DNA from: Blautia sp. | Lineage (GTDB): Bacteria > Bacillota > Clostridia > Lachnospirales > Lachnospiraceae | Direction: 5' to 3' | Assembly: GCA_023663685.1 (NCBI GenBank) | Contig: JAMPHB010000001.1 | Span: 485,220 to 549,219 of the forward strand | DNA length: 64,000 nt | Notes under the pieces: model-generated | The model's database searches: none | The model's input: the letters and a program-made list of their open reading frames with translations, nothing else | Told to the model about the DNA's origin: nothing | Program-made: the position numbers and the translations under genes | In this document: positions 46,657-54,666 of the stretch, piece after piece | Layout: each line of letters starts with the position of its first letter | Numbering within the stretch: the stretch's first letter is position 1

Positions 46657-47211
46657 TCACCTGCTTTTTTGTATAAATACATGCATGTTCGTCCTGTATT
46701 TCTTCGTCTTAAAAATCGAAAATCCCAGCTCCTTTAAATATCCGAAATCCGTATCCAGCGCCGCCTCCACAATCATCTGTGCGTCCGGCTTACAGACGGA
46801 GGATGCGGACAGAAAGCGGAGTACCTCCTCCTCCAGTCCCCTCCCGTAAGGCGGATCCATAAAAATCAAATCAAAGGTGTAGTGCCCCTCCATGCTTTGC
46901 AGGGCCAAAAGGACATCACTGGCCATCAGGCGGGACTGTTTATCGAATTTTGTGAAGGCAATATTTTCCTCCACACATTTTACCGCCCTGCGGTTATTTT
47001 CCACAAACACACAGTAGGCCGCTCCCCGGCTTAAAGCCTCCAGACCAATCTGGCCGCTCCCCGCAAAAAGATCCAGAAAATATGCCCCCGGCACCTCGGC
47101 CTGCAGCACATTAAAAAGCGTCTCCTTGATCTTATCGGTTGTAGGTCTGGTATCCATACCTGCGGGCGTCTTAAGAGGCAGACTCCGGGCCGTTCCTGCA
47201 ATAATTCTCAT
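46657..47211 (-). CDS. rsmD: 16S rRNA (guanine966-N2)-methyltransferase RsmD
   Basis: RsmD methylates G966 of 16S rRNA. The 184 residues show the N-terminal [16 protein letters not shown], the SAM-binding [18 protein letters not shown] and the catalytic FMDPPYGRG. It is followed by coaD with a 6-base gap, the conserved Firmicutes order. Confidence 0.95.
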   Translation of the reverse strand: MRIIAGTARSLPLKTPAGMDTRPTTDKIKETLFNVLQAEVPGAYFLDLFAGSGQIGLEALSRGAAYCVFVENNRRAVKCVEENIAFTKFDKQSRLMASDVLLALQSMEGHYTFDLIFMDPPYGRGLEEEVLRFLSASSVCKPDAQMIVEAALDTDFGYLKELGFSIFKTKKYRTNMHVFIQKSR

Positions 47212-47220
47212 AATTGATTC

Positions 47221-47763
47221 CTATTTCTGATCCTTTAAAACTTCTTTATTCTTCACAATATAGTCGATAAGCGATATCACCGTCAGAGCCAGCGAAACAT
47301 AGATCAGCACGATTCCCAGCCAGTAAAACAGCGGATGGCTGATATTTAAGATCAGCACGATCACCATGACCATCTGAAAAACAGTCTTAATCTTTCCCCA
47401 GTAGCTCGCCGCAATCACCACCCCGTTGTCCGACGCGATCAGGCGAAAACCGCTGATAATAAATTCCCTCGCGATAATGACGATCACCACCCATGCGGGA
47501 ATCCGTTTCAGCTCAATCAGACAGATCATTGCAGAGCATACCAGAAGCTTATCCGCCAGCGGATCCATAAATTTGCCGAAATTTGTCACCAGATTATATT
47601 TTCTTGCGATTTTCCCGTCCAGAAGGTCGGTAAAACTTGCAACTATAAAAATAGCTGTTGCAATGTAGTTCCCATAATTCTCAAAACAGGGAGCCAGCAA
47701 AAAGAACACAAAAAACGGGATCAGTATCACCCGGAACATTGTGAGCCTGTTTGGTAAATTCAT
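47221..47763 (-). CDS. pgsA: CDP-diacylglycerol-glycerol-3-phosphate 3-phosphatidyltransferase PgsA
   Basis: PgsA makes phosphatidylglycerophosphate, the precursor of phosphatidylglycerol. The CDP-alcohol phosphotransferase motif is complete: DLLDGKIARKYN...GKFMDPLADKLL (residues about 45-75). The 180 residues contain about four to six membrane spans. It overlaps the end of rimO by 4 bases. Confidence 0.95.
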   Translation of the reverse strand: MNLPNRLTMFRVILIPFFVFFLLAPCFENYGNYIATAIFIVASFTDLLDGKIARKYNLVTNFGKFMDPLADKLLVCSAMICLIELKRIPAWVVIVIIAREFIISGFRLIASDNGVVIAASYWGKIKTVFQMVMVIVLILNISHPLFYWLGIVLIYVSLALTVISLIDYIVKNKEVLKDQK

Positions 47764-49082
47764 AGTAATTCTCCTGTCAAATCATATTCGTAGGCGCCGG
47801 TGATGCGCAGCTTTACAATATCTCCGGTCATAAGCTCCTCTTCGGTATTGACAAATATGTATCCGTCCACATTCGGCGCATCCCGGTAGGTTCTTCCGAT
47901 GTAGGCGTTCTCATCCGCCACCTTTCCCTCGATCAGCGCGCAGACCGTCCTTCCCTTTAGTGTCTCATTCTTGTCAAAAATGACCTCCCCGGAAAGCTCC
48001 ATCAGCTCGCCCTGCCATTCGGTCTTCGTCTCCTCCGGCACCTGCTCCGGCAGCGTCTCCGCCACTGTCCCCTCCTCCGGGGAGTAAGTAAAGACTCCCA
48101 GACGGTCGAATTCCATGTCGTTCACAAACTGCATAAGCTCTTCGTGCTGTTCTTTTGTCTCCCCCGGGAAGCCACAGATGAGCGTGGTTCGCAGCGCAAT
48201 GTCCGGTATCTTCTCCCGCAGATGAAAAATCTGCCCGGTAAGCTCCCTTTTGCTCGTCTTTCTTCCCATGCGGCGCAATATGGAATCGTTACAGTGCTGG
48301 ATCGGCATGTCGAGATAGTGACACACCTTCGGGTTCCGCAGCATCGCATCGATCAGCTCCTCATAGATCTCCTCGGGATAACAGTACAGTATGCGAATCC
48401 AGAACAGTCCCGGGATTTCGCCCAGTGCATCCAAAAGCCGGTGGAGCGATTTTTCCCCATAGAGATCTACCCCGTAGAGAGTGGTCTCCTGCGCAACAAG
48501 TATCAGCTCCTTAACGCCGGAGGACACCAGTTCCGTGGCAGATGCCACCAGCTCCTCCATAGGAACGCTCCGGTATCTGCCCCGGACAGAAGGAATCACA
48601 CAATAGGTACAGTTCTTGTCACAGCCCTCGGCAATCTTTAGGTATGCATAATGCCCCCCGGTCGTGACAACGCGCTTTTCCTCCATGCGCGGCAGCCCCT
48701 TAAGGGGCGCAAAACACTTGTAAAAGTGACCCGTAACAGCCGTTTCCACGGCCTCCCATATCTTATCGAAAGCATTTGTCCCCAGAATGGCATCTACCTC
48801 CGGGATCTCCTCCTTCACCTCTTCCTGATAGCGCTGTGACAGGCAGCCCGTGACGATCAGCGCCCTGCACTGTCCCTCCGTCTTCATCTGCGCCATCTCA
48901 AGAATCGTCTGAATACTCTCCTCCTTGGCGTCGCCGATAAAACAACAGCTATTTATTATGATGACGTCCGCCTCCGTCTCATCATCTGTCAGCTCGATAC
49001 CGTGGGCGACAAGCATCCCCAGCATATACTCGGAATCTACCAGATTTTTGTCACATCCCAGAGAAATAAACAGTATTTTCAC
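47760..49082 (-). CDS. rimO: ribosomal protein S12 methylthiotransferase RimO
   Basis: RimO adds a methylthio group to an aspartate of ribosomal protein S12. The 440 residues comprise the N-terminal UPF0004 domain (SLGCDKNLVDSE), the radical SAM core with AEGCDKNCTYCVIPSVRG and a C-terminal TRAM domain. The start is GTG at 49082 with GAGAGGA upstream; the longer frame runs through the rpoZ terminator region and is not credible. Confidence 0.95.
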   Translation of the reverse strand: MKILFISLGCDKNLVDSEYMLGMLVAHGIELTDDETEADVIIINSCCFIGDAKEESIQTILEMAQMKTEGQCRALIVTGCLSQRYQEEVKEEIPEVDAILGTNAFDKIWEAVETAVTGHFYKCFAPLKGLPRMEEKRVVTTGGHYAYLKIAEGCDKNCTYCVIPSVRGRYRSVPMEELVASATELVSSGVKELILVAQETTLYGVDLYGEKSLHRLLDALGEIPGLFWIRILYCYPEEIYEELIDAMLRNPKVCHYLDMPIQHCNDSILRRMGRKTSKRELTGQIFHLREKIPDIALRTTLICGFPGETKEQHEELMQFVNDMEFDRLGVFTYSPEEGTVAETLPEQVPEETKTEWQGELMELSGEVIFDKNETLKGRTVCALIEGKVADENAYIGRTYRDAPNVDGYIFVNTEEELMTGDIVKLRITGAYEYDLTGELL

Positions 49083-49100
49083 AGTAAGTCCTCTCACCAG

Positions 49101-49130
49101 AAAAAAGGAATGACAAAAGTCACTCCTTTT
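49101..49130 (-). terminator. intrinsic terminator at the end of rpoZ
   Basis: On the minus strand GGAGTGAC-TTTT-GTCATTCC (one G-U pair) is followed by TTTTTT. The rpoZ stop codon TGA (49122-49120) lies inside the 5' arm of the stem, so ribosomes finishing rpoZ would mask the hairpin. Confidence 0.75.
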
Positions 49131-49410
49131 CCTTTTGTTCGTTATCCTCGCTCTGTACCTCCTGCGGCTCCTCTTTAGTCTCCTCCGAGACAATCTTTAC
49201 GTCGCCGCGGTACAATTCTTCCACCGCAATGGACAGCGGCTTGTTGCACCTGGCATTGTAGACCATTGGCTCTGCGCCGTCGATGAGCTGCCGGGCGCGC
49301 TTTGCAGTCGCCAGCACAATGGAATAACGGCTGTTGACCACCGGCTCCTCGCCAATCTCCACGCCCTCGTTCACGACCTTCATAAGCTCTACATAAGATG
49401 GATGTATCAT
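49120..49410 (-). CDS. rpoZ: RNA polymerase omega subunit
   Basis: Omega helps assembly of RNA polymerase by binding beta-prime. The 96 residues start MIHPSYVELMKVVNEG and contain NSRYSIVLATAKRARQLIDG, the typical core, with an acidic tail (EETKEEPQEVQSEDNEQ). ATG 49410 follows yicC by 17 bases; the longer frame lies inside yicC. The gmk and remA genes usually found between yicC and rpoZ are absent. Confidence 0.93.
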   Translation of the reverse strand: MIHPSYVELMKVVNEGVEIGEEPVVNSRYSIVLATAKRARQLIDGAEPMVYNARCNKPLSIAVEELYRGDVKIVSEETKEEPQEVQSEDNEQKEKE

Positions 49411-49427
49411 AATTACTCTCCTTTTTG

Positions 49428-50306
49428 TCATTCTATATTTTGAATCTGCTCGCGAACCTTCTCGATATCGGTCTTTAAATTGATTCCCGTATCGGAGATC
49501 TCCAGATTGTTTGCCTTCGAGAGAATCGTGTTCGCCTCCCGGTTCATCTCCTGCGCAATAAAGTCCAGCCTCCGGCCGACAGAGCCTCCGGCCTCCAGGG
49601 CATCCTTTGCGGATTTGATGTGGCTCCTGAGCCGCACGGTCTCCTCGTCTACGCAAACTTTGTCCGCGTAAATCGTAATCTCAGTGGCAATCCGGCCCTC
49701 GTCCATCTGCCTGTCTTCTAATATTTCCTTAATCTTCTCCTCTAAGCGCGTCCGGTAATCCCGCATGATCTCCGGCGAACGCTCCTCGATGAAATCCACA
49801 TAGGTAAGCATCGTATCCAGCTTGCCGCACAAATCCTTTTTCAGGTGCTCTCCCTCTTTGATACGGCTGTCCACAAACTGCCTGCAGGCCTCCGTAAGCG
49901 CCGCTTTTAGTCCGCTCCAGAGCTCCTCCTCATCCGGATCCTGCTCCTCCATGGAAAACACCTCGGGATAACGGGAAAGGGTGCTCACGCGGATATCGTC
50001 CTCCAGTCCGAACTCCTCCGCCATCTTTCGCAAATATGCCAGATATTCCGCTGCAAGCGCGGCGTTATACTGCAGGGAAAATTTGTCCTCCCCATACTCC
50101 TCGCAGGTGATATACACATCGACCTTGCCCCGCTCCATATATTCCTTGAGCAGCGTGCGAATGGCACTCTCAAAAAAATTCAGCCGCTTGGGCATCTTAA
50201 TGTTAATATCGAGGTATCGGTGATTCACGGACTTGAGCTCCACGGTAAACCTGCGCTTCTCGTCCGCAGCCTCCCCCCGGCCAAACCCGGTCATGCTCTT
50301 AATCAT
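49428..50306 (-). CDS. yicC: YicC/YloC family endoribonuclease-like protein
   Basis: The 292 residues have an N-terminal domain with MIKSMTGFGRGEA and SVNHRYLDINIKMP, and a C-terminal DUF1732 domain with DFIAQEMNREANTILSKAN. Members take part in RNA decay and stress survival and have been shown to cut RNA in some species. Own promoter 41 bases upstream; divergent from rqcH. Confidence 0.93.
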   Translation of the reverse strand: MIKSMTGFGRGEAADEKRRFTVELKSVNHRYLDINIKMPKRLNFFESAIRTLLKEYMERGKVDVYITCEEYGEDKFSLQYNAALAAEYLAYLRKMAEEFGLEDDIRVSTLSRYPEVFSMEEQDPDEEELWSGLKAALTEACRQFVDSRIKEGEHLKKDLCGKLDTMLTYVDFIEERSPEIMRDYRTRLEEKIKEILEDRQMDEGRIATEITIYADKVCVDEETVRLRSHIKSAKDALEAGGSVGRRLDFIAQEMNREANTILSKANNLEISDTGINLKTDIEKVREQIQNIE

Positions 50307-50346
50307 GTTCTCTCACTTTCTGTCCCATTACTGCATAATTAAAGTT

Positions 50347-50375
50347 ATTATAATGCTTATCCTCCAATTCGTCAA
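50347..50375 (-). promoter_or_regulatory. sigma-A promoter of yicC-rpoZ
   Basis: On the minus strand TTGACG (50375-50370) and TATAAT (50352-50347) are 17 bases apart. It lies back to back with the rqcH promoter, the two -35 elements being 18 bases apart. Confidence 0.8.
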
Positions 50376-50393
50376 ATAGAATTTTGGATATTC

Positions 50394-50422
50394 TTGACAG
50401 CGCCACGTCCATATGCTATTTT
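50394..50422 (+). promoter_or_regulatory. sigma-A promoter of rqcH
   Basis: TTGACA (50394-50399) and TATTTT (50417-50422) are 17 bases apart, placing the start near 50429. This position excludes the ATG at 50384 as a translation start and supports ATG 50471. Confidence 0.65.
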
Positions 50423-50470
50423 TTTAAATTGAAATATGTGGGTACACTATGCCCGGAAAGAGGGATCATC

Positions 50471-52213
50471 ATGGCTTTTGACGGAATTGTGATTGCAGGT
50501 CTGGCGGCGGAGCTGCAAAAAAACATTCAAAATACAAAAATCAGTAAAATTGCCCAGCCGGAGGCAGACGAGCTCTTGCTCACCTTAAAGGGAGGAAGTA
50601 CAACACAGCGTCTGGCCATCTCCGCCAGCGCCTCTCTCCCCTTTTTATATCTGACGGAGGAGAACAAGCCTGGTCCCCTGACCGCCCCCGCCTTTTGTAT
50701 GCTGCTGCGCAAGCACATTGCAAACGGGAGAATCACGGGGATTTTACAGCCACACATGGAGCGGATCCTGCAGCTTGAGATTGAGCATCTGAATGAGATG
50801 GGCGACCTCTGCCATAAGCGGCTGGTCATTGAACTGATGGGCAAGCACTCCAACATCATCTTCTGTGATGAGGACGGCACCATTATCGACAGCATCAAAC
50901 GGGTATCCTCGGCGGTGAGCTCCCTGCGGGAGGTGCTGCCGGGCAGGCCTTATACAATTGCCGCCACACAGCAGGAAAAGAAAAATCCTCTTACTCTCAC
51001 AGCAGAAGAAATTGACGCGCTCCTTGCGGCGCAGCCCGCCAGCGTCTGTAAGGCCGTCTATGGCTCCCTCACCGGTGTGAGCCCCCTGACTGCCAACGAG
51101 ATTGCCCACCGGGCAGGAATCGACGGAGATATATCTGTCTCTGCCTTAAACCCCGGGCAGCGCAGGCATCTGGCCAACCATATCCAGTGGTTTTTTGAGG
51201 CAGTAAAAAATAATGAATTTTCTCCCGTCATTGTACGCCGCGACAGAGAGCCCATCGAGTTTTCCGCCGTGGAGCTCACGATGTACGAAGACTGTGAAAT
51301 TGAAAAATTTGACAGCATATCCAAGGTATTGGAGGTGTACTATGCGGAAAAAAATATGTACAGCAGAATCCACCAGAAATCTGCGGATCTGCGGCGAATC
51401 GTGGGCACAGCATTGGAGCGCAGCTACAAAAAATACGATTTGCAGCAAAAACAGCTGAAAGATTCCGAAAAACGGGAAAAATATAAGGTATACGGCGAGC
51501 TCATCAACAGCTTCGGCTACGGTCTGCCGGAGAACGCAAAGGAGCTGAAAGCAGAGAATTATTACGACAATAACCGCCCTATAAAAATCCCTCTTGACCC
51601 TGCGCTCACGCCGCAGGAGAACGCAAGGAAGTATTTTGACCGTTACGGCAAGCTAAAGCGCACCGCAGAAGCCCTCACGACCCTGACCGCGGAGACAAAG
51701 GCGCAGATTGACCACCTAGAATCAATCCAGAATTCTCTGGAGATTGCCCAGCAGCCCGAAGATCTGGTACAGATCCGGGAGGAGCTGGCAGAAGCCGGAT
51801 TTATCAAAAAGGGACGGGGCGGAAAAAAGATAAAGGTAAAGAGCAAACCCTTCCACTATATTTCCTCCGACGGCTACGACATGTATGTTGGAAAAAATAA
51901 TTTTCAAAACGACGAGCTGACCTTCAAATTCGCTACCGGAAACGACTGGTGGTTTCACGCCAAGCAGATGCCCGGCTCACACGTCATCGTCAAATGTAAG
52001 GACGGCGAGATGCCGGACAGAGTCTTCGAGGAGGCAGGACAGCTCGCAGGCTTCTACTCCAAAGGAAGGGACAGCGAAAAGGTGGAGATTGACTATGTAC
52101 AGAAAAAAAATGTCAAAAAACCGGCGGGCGCCGCGCCGGGCTTCGTAGTCTACTACACCAACTACTCTCTCTCCATCCGCCCGGATATCAGCGCTCTTTC
52201 GCTTGTCGAATAA
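50471..52213 (+). CDS. rqcH: RqcH, ribosome quality control factor (NFACT family)
   Basis: RqcH binds stalled 50S subunits and adds C-terminal alanine tails that mark nascent chains for degradation; older annotation calls it fibronectin-binding protein. The 580 residues contain NFACT-N (MAFDGIVIAGLAAEL), coiled coils (about 300-425) and the NFACT-R domain with GNDWWFHAKQMPGSHVI and GFVVYYTNYSLSIRP. It is monocistronic and divergent from yicC. Confidence 0.93.
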   Translation: MAFDGIVIAGLAAELQKNIQNTKISKIAQPEADELLLTLKGGSTTQRLAISASASLPFLYLTEENKPGPLTAPAFCMLLRKHIANGRITGILQPHMERILQLEIEHLNEMGDLCHKRLVIELMGKHSNIIFCDEDGTIIDSIKRVSSAVSSLREVLPGRPYTIAATQQEKKNPLTLTAEEIDALLAAQPASVCKAVYGSLTGVSPLTANEIAHRAGIDGDISVSALNPGQRRHLANHIQWFFEAVKNNEFSPVIVRRDREPIEFSAVELTMYEDCEIEKFDSISKVLEVYYAEKNMYSRIHQKSADLRRIVGTALERSYKKYDLQQKQLKDSEKREKYKVYGELINSFGYGLPENAKELKAENYYDNNRPIKIPLDPALTPQENARKYFDRYGKLKRTAEALTTLTAETKAQIDHLESIQNSLEIAQQPEDLVQIREELAEAGFIKKGRGGKKIKVKSKPFHYISSDGYDMYVGKNNFQNDELTFKFATGNDWWFHAKQMPGSHVIVKCKDGEMPDRVFEEAGQLAGFYSKGRDSEKVEIDYVQKKNVKKPAGAAPGFVVYYTNYSLSIRPDISALSLVE

Positions 52214-52251
52214 AAATTACTATTCACAGCCACATTTGTTACTACTTACCA

Positions 52252-52281
52252 GACATAGTGCCATTTCTTCTGCATATACTA
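52252..52281 (+). promoter_or_regulatory. candidate forespore (sigma-G/F) promoter of the spore protein gene
   Basis: TATACTA (52275-52281) matches 6 of 7 positions of the sigma-G -10 consensus CATAMTA, and GACATA (52252-52257), 17 bases upstream, matches the last four of the TGMATA -35. No sigma-A promoter is visible. A small hairpin (TGTACC-AGCGA-GGTACA, 52286-52302) lies at the predicted 5' end of the mRNA. Confidence 0.4.
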
Positions 52282-52321
52282 GAATTGTACCAGCGAGGTA
52301 CAGGCAAAGGAGGAAGAGAAC

Positions 52322-52510
52322 ATGGCAAACAGAAGTACAAAAAAATCATTAGAGCGTTTTAAGTATGAAGTTGCAGATGAGCTTGGAGTCCCGCTCAGCG
52401 ACGGCTACAATGGAAATCTTACCGCCAGCCAGAACGGCTCCGTGGGCGGTTATATGGTAAAGAAGATGATCGAGGCACAGGAAAAGCAGATGACCAAAAA
52501 CAAGGCATAG
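52322..52510 (+). CDS. alpha/beta-type small acid-soluble spore protein
   Basis: These proteins coat DNA in the forespore and protect it from UV and heat. The 62 residues contain the two conserved blocks: FKYEVADELGVPLSDGYNG (containing the GPR protease site region) and NGSVGGYMVKKMIEAQE. AAAGGAGG precedes ATG 52322. It is a single gene with its own likely forespore promoter and a terminator, and it shows that the organism makes endospores. Confidence 0.95.
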   Translation: MANRSTKKSLERFKYEVADELGVPLSDGYNGNLTASQNGSVGGYMVKKMIEAQEKQMTKNKA

Positions 52511-52535
52511 TCCGCCGCCTGAGAATGAAAAACAA

Positions 52536-52566
52536 GAAAACAGATCCCCCGGGGTCTGTTTTCTTA
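52536..52566. terminator. bidirectional terminator between the spore protein gene and recG
   Basis: An inverted repeat AAAACAGA(T)CCCC / GGGGTCTGTTTT, with a bulged T and a short loop, ends in TTTTCTTATTT on the plus strand and in an A/T run on the other, so it can serve both convergent genes. Confidence 0.75.
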
Positions 52567-52583
52567 TTTATTCTGTCCGGCTC

Positions 52584-54647
52584 CTACAGATTCATTTTCG
52601 CAAGCTGGCTTTCCATATACTTTTCCATCTGCCCGCGCAAAAGTTCATGCTCCCTGTCCGCAAGCGCGGGATCCTCCCCCAAAATGCGTCCGGCCTCCTC
52701 CGAGGCAGCCTGCAGCACAGCGGCGTCCTGATAGATATCCGCGAGCCCAAAAAGCATCTCCCCGCTCTGGCGGATACCAAAGAAATCCCCCGGCCCGCGG
52801 AGCTTTAAGTCCTCGCTGGCGATAAAAAAGCCGTCGTTCGACCGGTTTAAGATTTCCAGTCTTTTTTTAGCGGTCATGGCGTCACTGGTATTGACCATGA
52901 TACAGTAGGACTGGGCGTCCCCCCTTCCCACTCTTCCTCTTAGCTGGTGAAGCTGGGCAAGGCCAAAGCGGTCTGCATTCTCAATCATCATAACGGTTGC
53001 ATTCGGCACGTTGACTCCCACCTCCACCACCGTGGTGGCCACAAGCACCTGAATCTCATTTCTGGAAAATTCCTCCATCACCCTTGTTTTCAGTTCATTT
53101 TTCATTTTTCCGTGGAGGACGCCAAGCTGCACATGCGCGGGCAGAGTCTCCTTTAAGCGCCTGACGTAATCCGTCACATTTTCCAGATCCAGATTTTCCG
53201 TCTCCTCCACCAGCGGGCAGATCACATAGGCCTGATGTCCCTTACTTATCTGCTCCGCAATGAACTCATATGCCCTGGAGCGGTATGCTGTGTTCACCAC
53301 ACAGTTTTTGACAGGCAGACGCTTCGCCGGAACCTCGTCAATCACAGAGATATCCATATCCCCATAGAGAATAATGGCAAGGGTGCGGGGAATCGGTGTG
53401 GCGGACATCACCAGAATGTGGGGATGCATCCCCTTCTCTGCAAATACCTCCCGCTGCCGCACACCGAAGCGGTGCTGCTCGTCGGTGATGACAAGGGCAA
53501 GCCCGGAGTATACCGTCTTTTCCTGAATCAGGGCATGGGTGCCAATCACCATGGCGTTCGGGTAGAGCGCCAGACGCTCATAGGCCATACGCTTCTGCTT
53601 CGCGGTCATGGCTCCCGTCAGAAGCACGATGGGATAATCAAGGCCAAAGCTCTCACACATGCTCTGATAGGACTCATAGTGCTGTCTGGCCAGCACCTCC
53701 GTGGGCGCCATAATTGCAGACTGGTAGCCATTGTGCGCCGTCCATGCCATCGCAAGAAAAGCGATCACGGTCTTGCCGGAGCCCACATCTCCCTGAATCA
53801 GACGCTCCATGACGAACTCTCCCGCCATATTTTCCTGAATCTCTGCAAGCGTCCGCCTCTGTGCATTCGTCAGGGCATAGGGAAGCTTTTGGATCAGTCC
53901 CTCTATAAATTCCGGCTCTTTATATGCAAAGCTGTTTTCCTCCCGCTTTCTGCGCTCCTTCTGATAGCGCATCCCCATGATAAACAGAAAAAATTCATCA
54001 AATACCAGCCTTTTTCTCGCTTCGGTCAGGCTCTCCATGGAATCCGGGAAATGAATCTGCTTGACGGCGTAGTTGTACTCGCAGAGTCCCCGCCCCGAGC
54101 GGACGGAAACTGGAAGGTAATCTGAAAAAAGCTCCTCGTCATCCAGCACAGTGCGCAGCGTCTTTATCATTAGATTGTTGGTAACACCGGCGGTGATGCT
54201 GTACACGGGCAGATACCGCTCCTCCATGCCCTGATATACCTCCGGGGTGTAGACCGCCGGCTGCTCCATCACATACCTGCCCTCTTTTACCACTGCTTTT
54301 CCGTAAAATATGTAATACTGCCCGGTCTTCAACTGATTTCTTATATAGGGCATCCGGTACCAGACCAGCTGGATCTTATGTCCACTGTCCCCGATTGTCA
54401 GAAGCGTCACCTGCATCCTTTTTCCGTTTCTGACAACGGGCGTACCCGTAACACGCGCCGCAATGGCGTGGTGCCGCTCGGACAGCTCCGTAATCTCATT
54501 GATTGCCTCCACGGGCGGATACTGTACATAGTTCCGGGGAAAATGAAGGAGTATATCCCCTACGGTATATACTCCCATTTTCGCCAGTGAACCTGCCGTC
54601 TTCTCGCCAATCCCCCGTATCCCGGTGACTGCTGAATCTCGATTCAT
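52584..54647 (-). CDS. recG: ATP-dependent DNA helicase RecG
   Basis: RecG remodels stalled replication forks and branched DNA. The 687 residues have the N-terminal wedge/OB region (about 1-230), helicase motif I GDVGSGKTVIA, motif II ITDEQHRF (DEQH), motif III MSATPIPRTLA and the C-terminal helicase with TTVVEVGVNVPNA and QLRGRVGRG. Length is normal. It follows the fakA-like gene by 19 bases. Confidence 0.96.
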   Translation of the reverse strand: MNRDSAVTGIRGIGEKTAGSLAKMGVYTVGDILLHFPRNYVQYPPVEAINEITELSERHHAIAARVTGTPVVRNGKRMQVTLLTIGDSGHKIQLVWYRMPYIRNQLKTGQYYIFYGKAVVKEGRYVMEQPAVYTPEVYQGMEERYLPVYSITAGVTNNLMIKTLRTVLDDEELFSDYLPVSVRSGRGLCEYNYAVKQIHFPDSMESLTEARKRLVFDEFFLFIMGMRYQKERRKREENSFAYKEPEFIEGLIQKLPYALTNAQRRTLAEIQENMAGEFVMERLIQGDVGSGKTVIAFLAMAWTAHNGYQSAIMAPTEVLARQHYESYQSMCESFGLDYPIVLLTGAMTAKQKRMAYERLALYPNAMVIGTHALIQEKTVYSGLALVITDEQHRFGVRQREVFAEKGMHPHILVMSATPIPRTLAIILYGDMDISVIDEVPAKRLPVKNCVVNTAYRSRAYEFIAEQISKGHQAYVICPLVEETENLDLENVTDYVRRLKETLPAHVQLGVLHGKMKNELKTRVMEEFSRNEIQVLVATTVVEVGVNVPNATVMMIENADRFGLAQLHQLRGRVGRGDAQSYCIMVNTSDAMTAKKRLEILNRSNDGFFIASEDLKLRGPGDFFGIRQSGEMLFGLADIYQDAAVLQAASEEAGRILGEDPALADREHELLRGQMEKYMESQLAKMNL

Positions 54648-54666
54648 TCCCCTGCATTCTCCTGTA

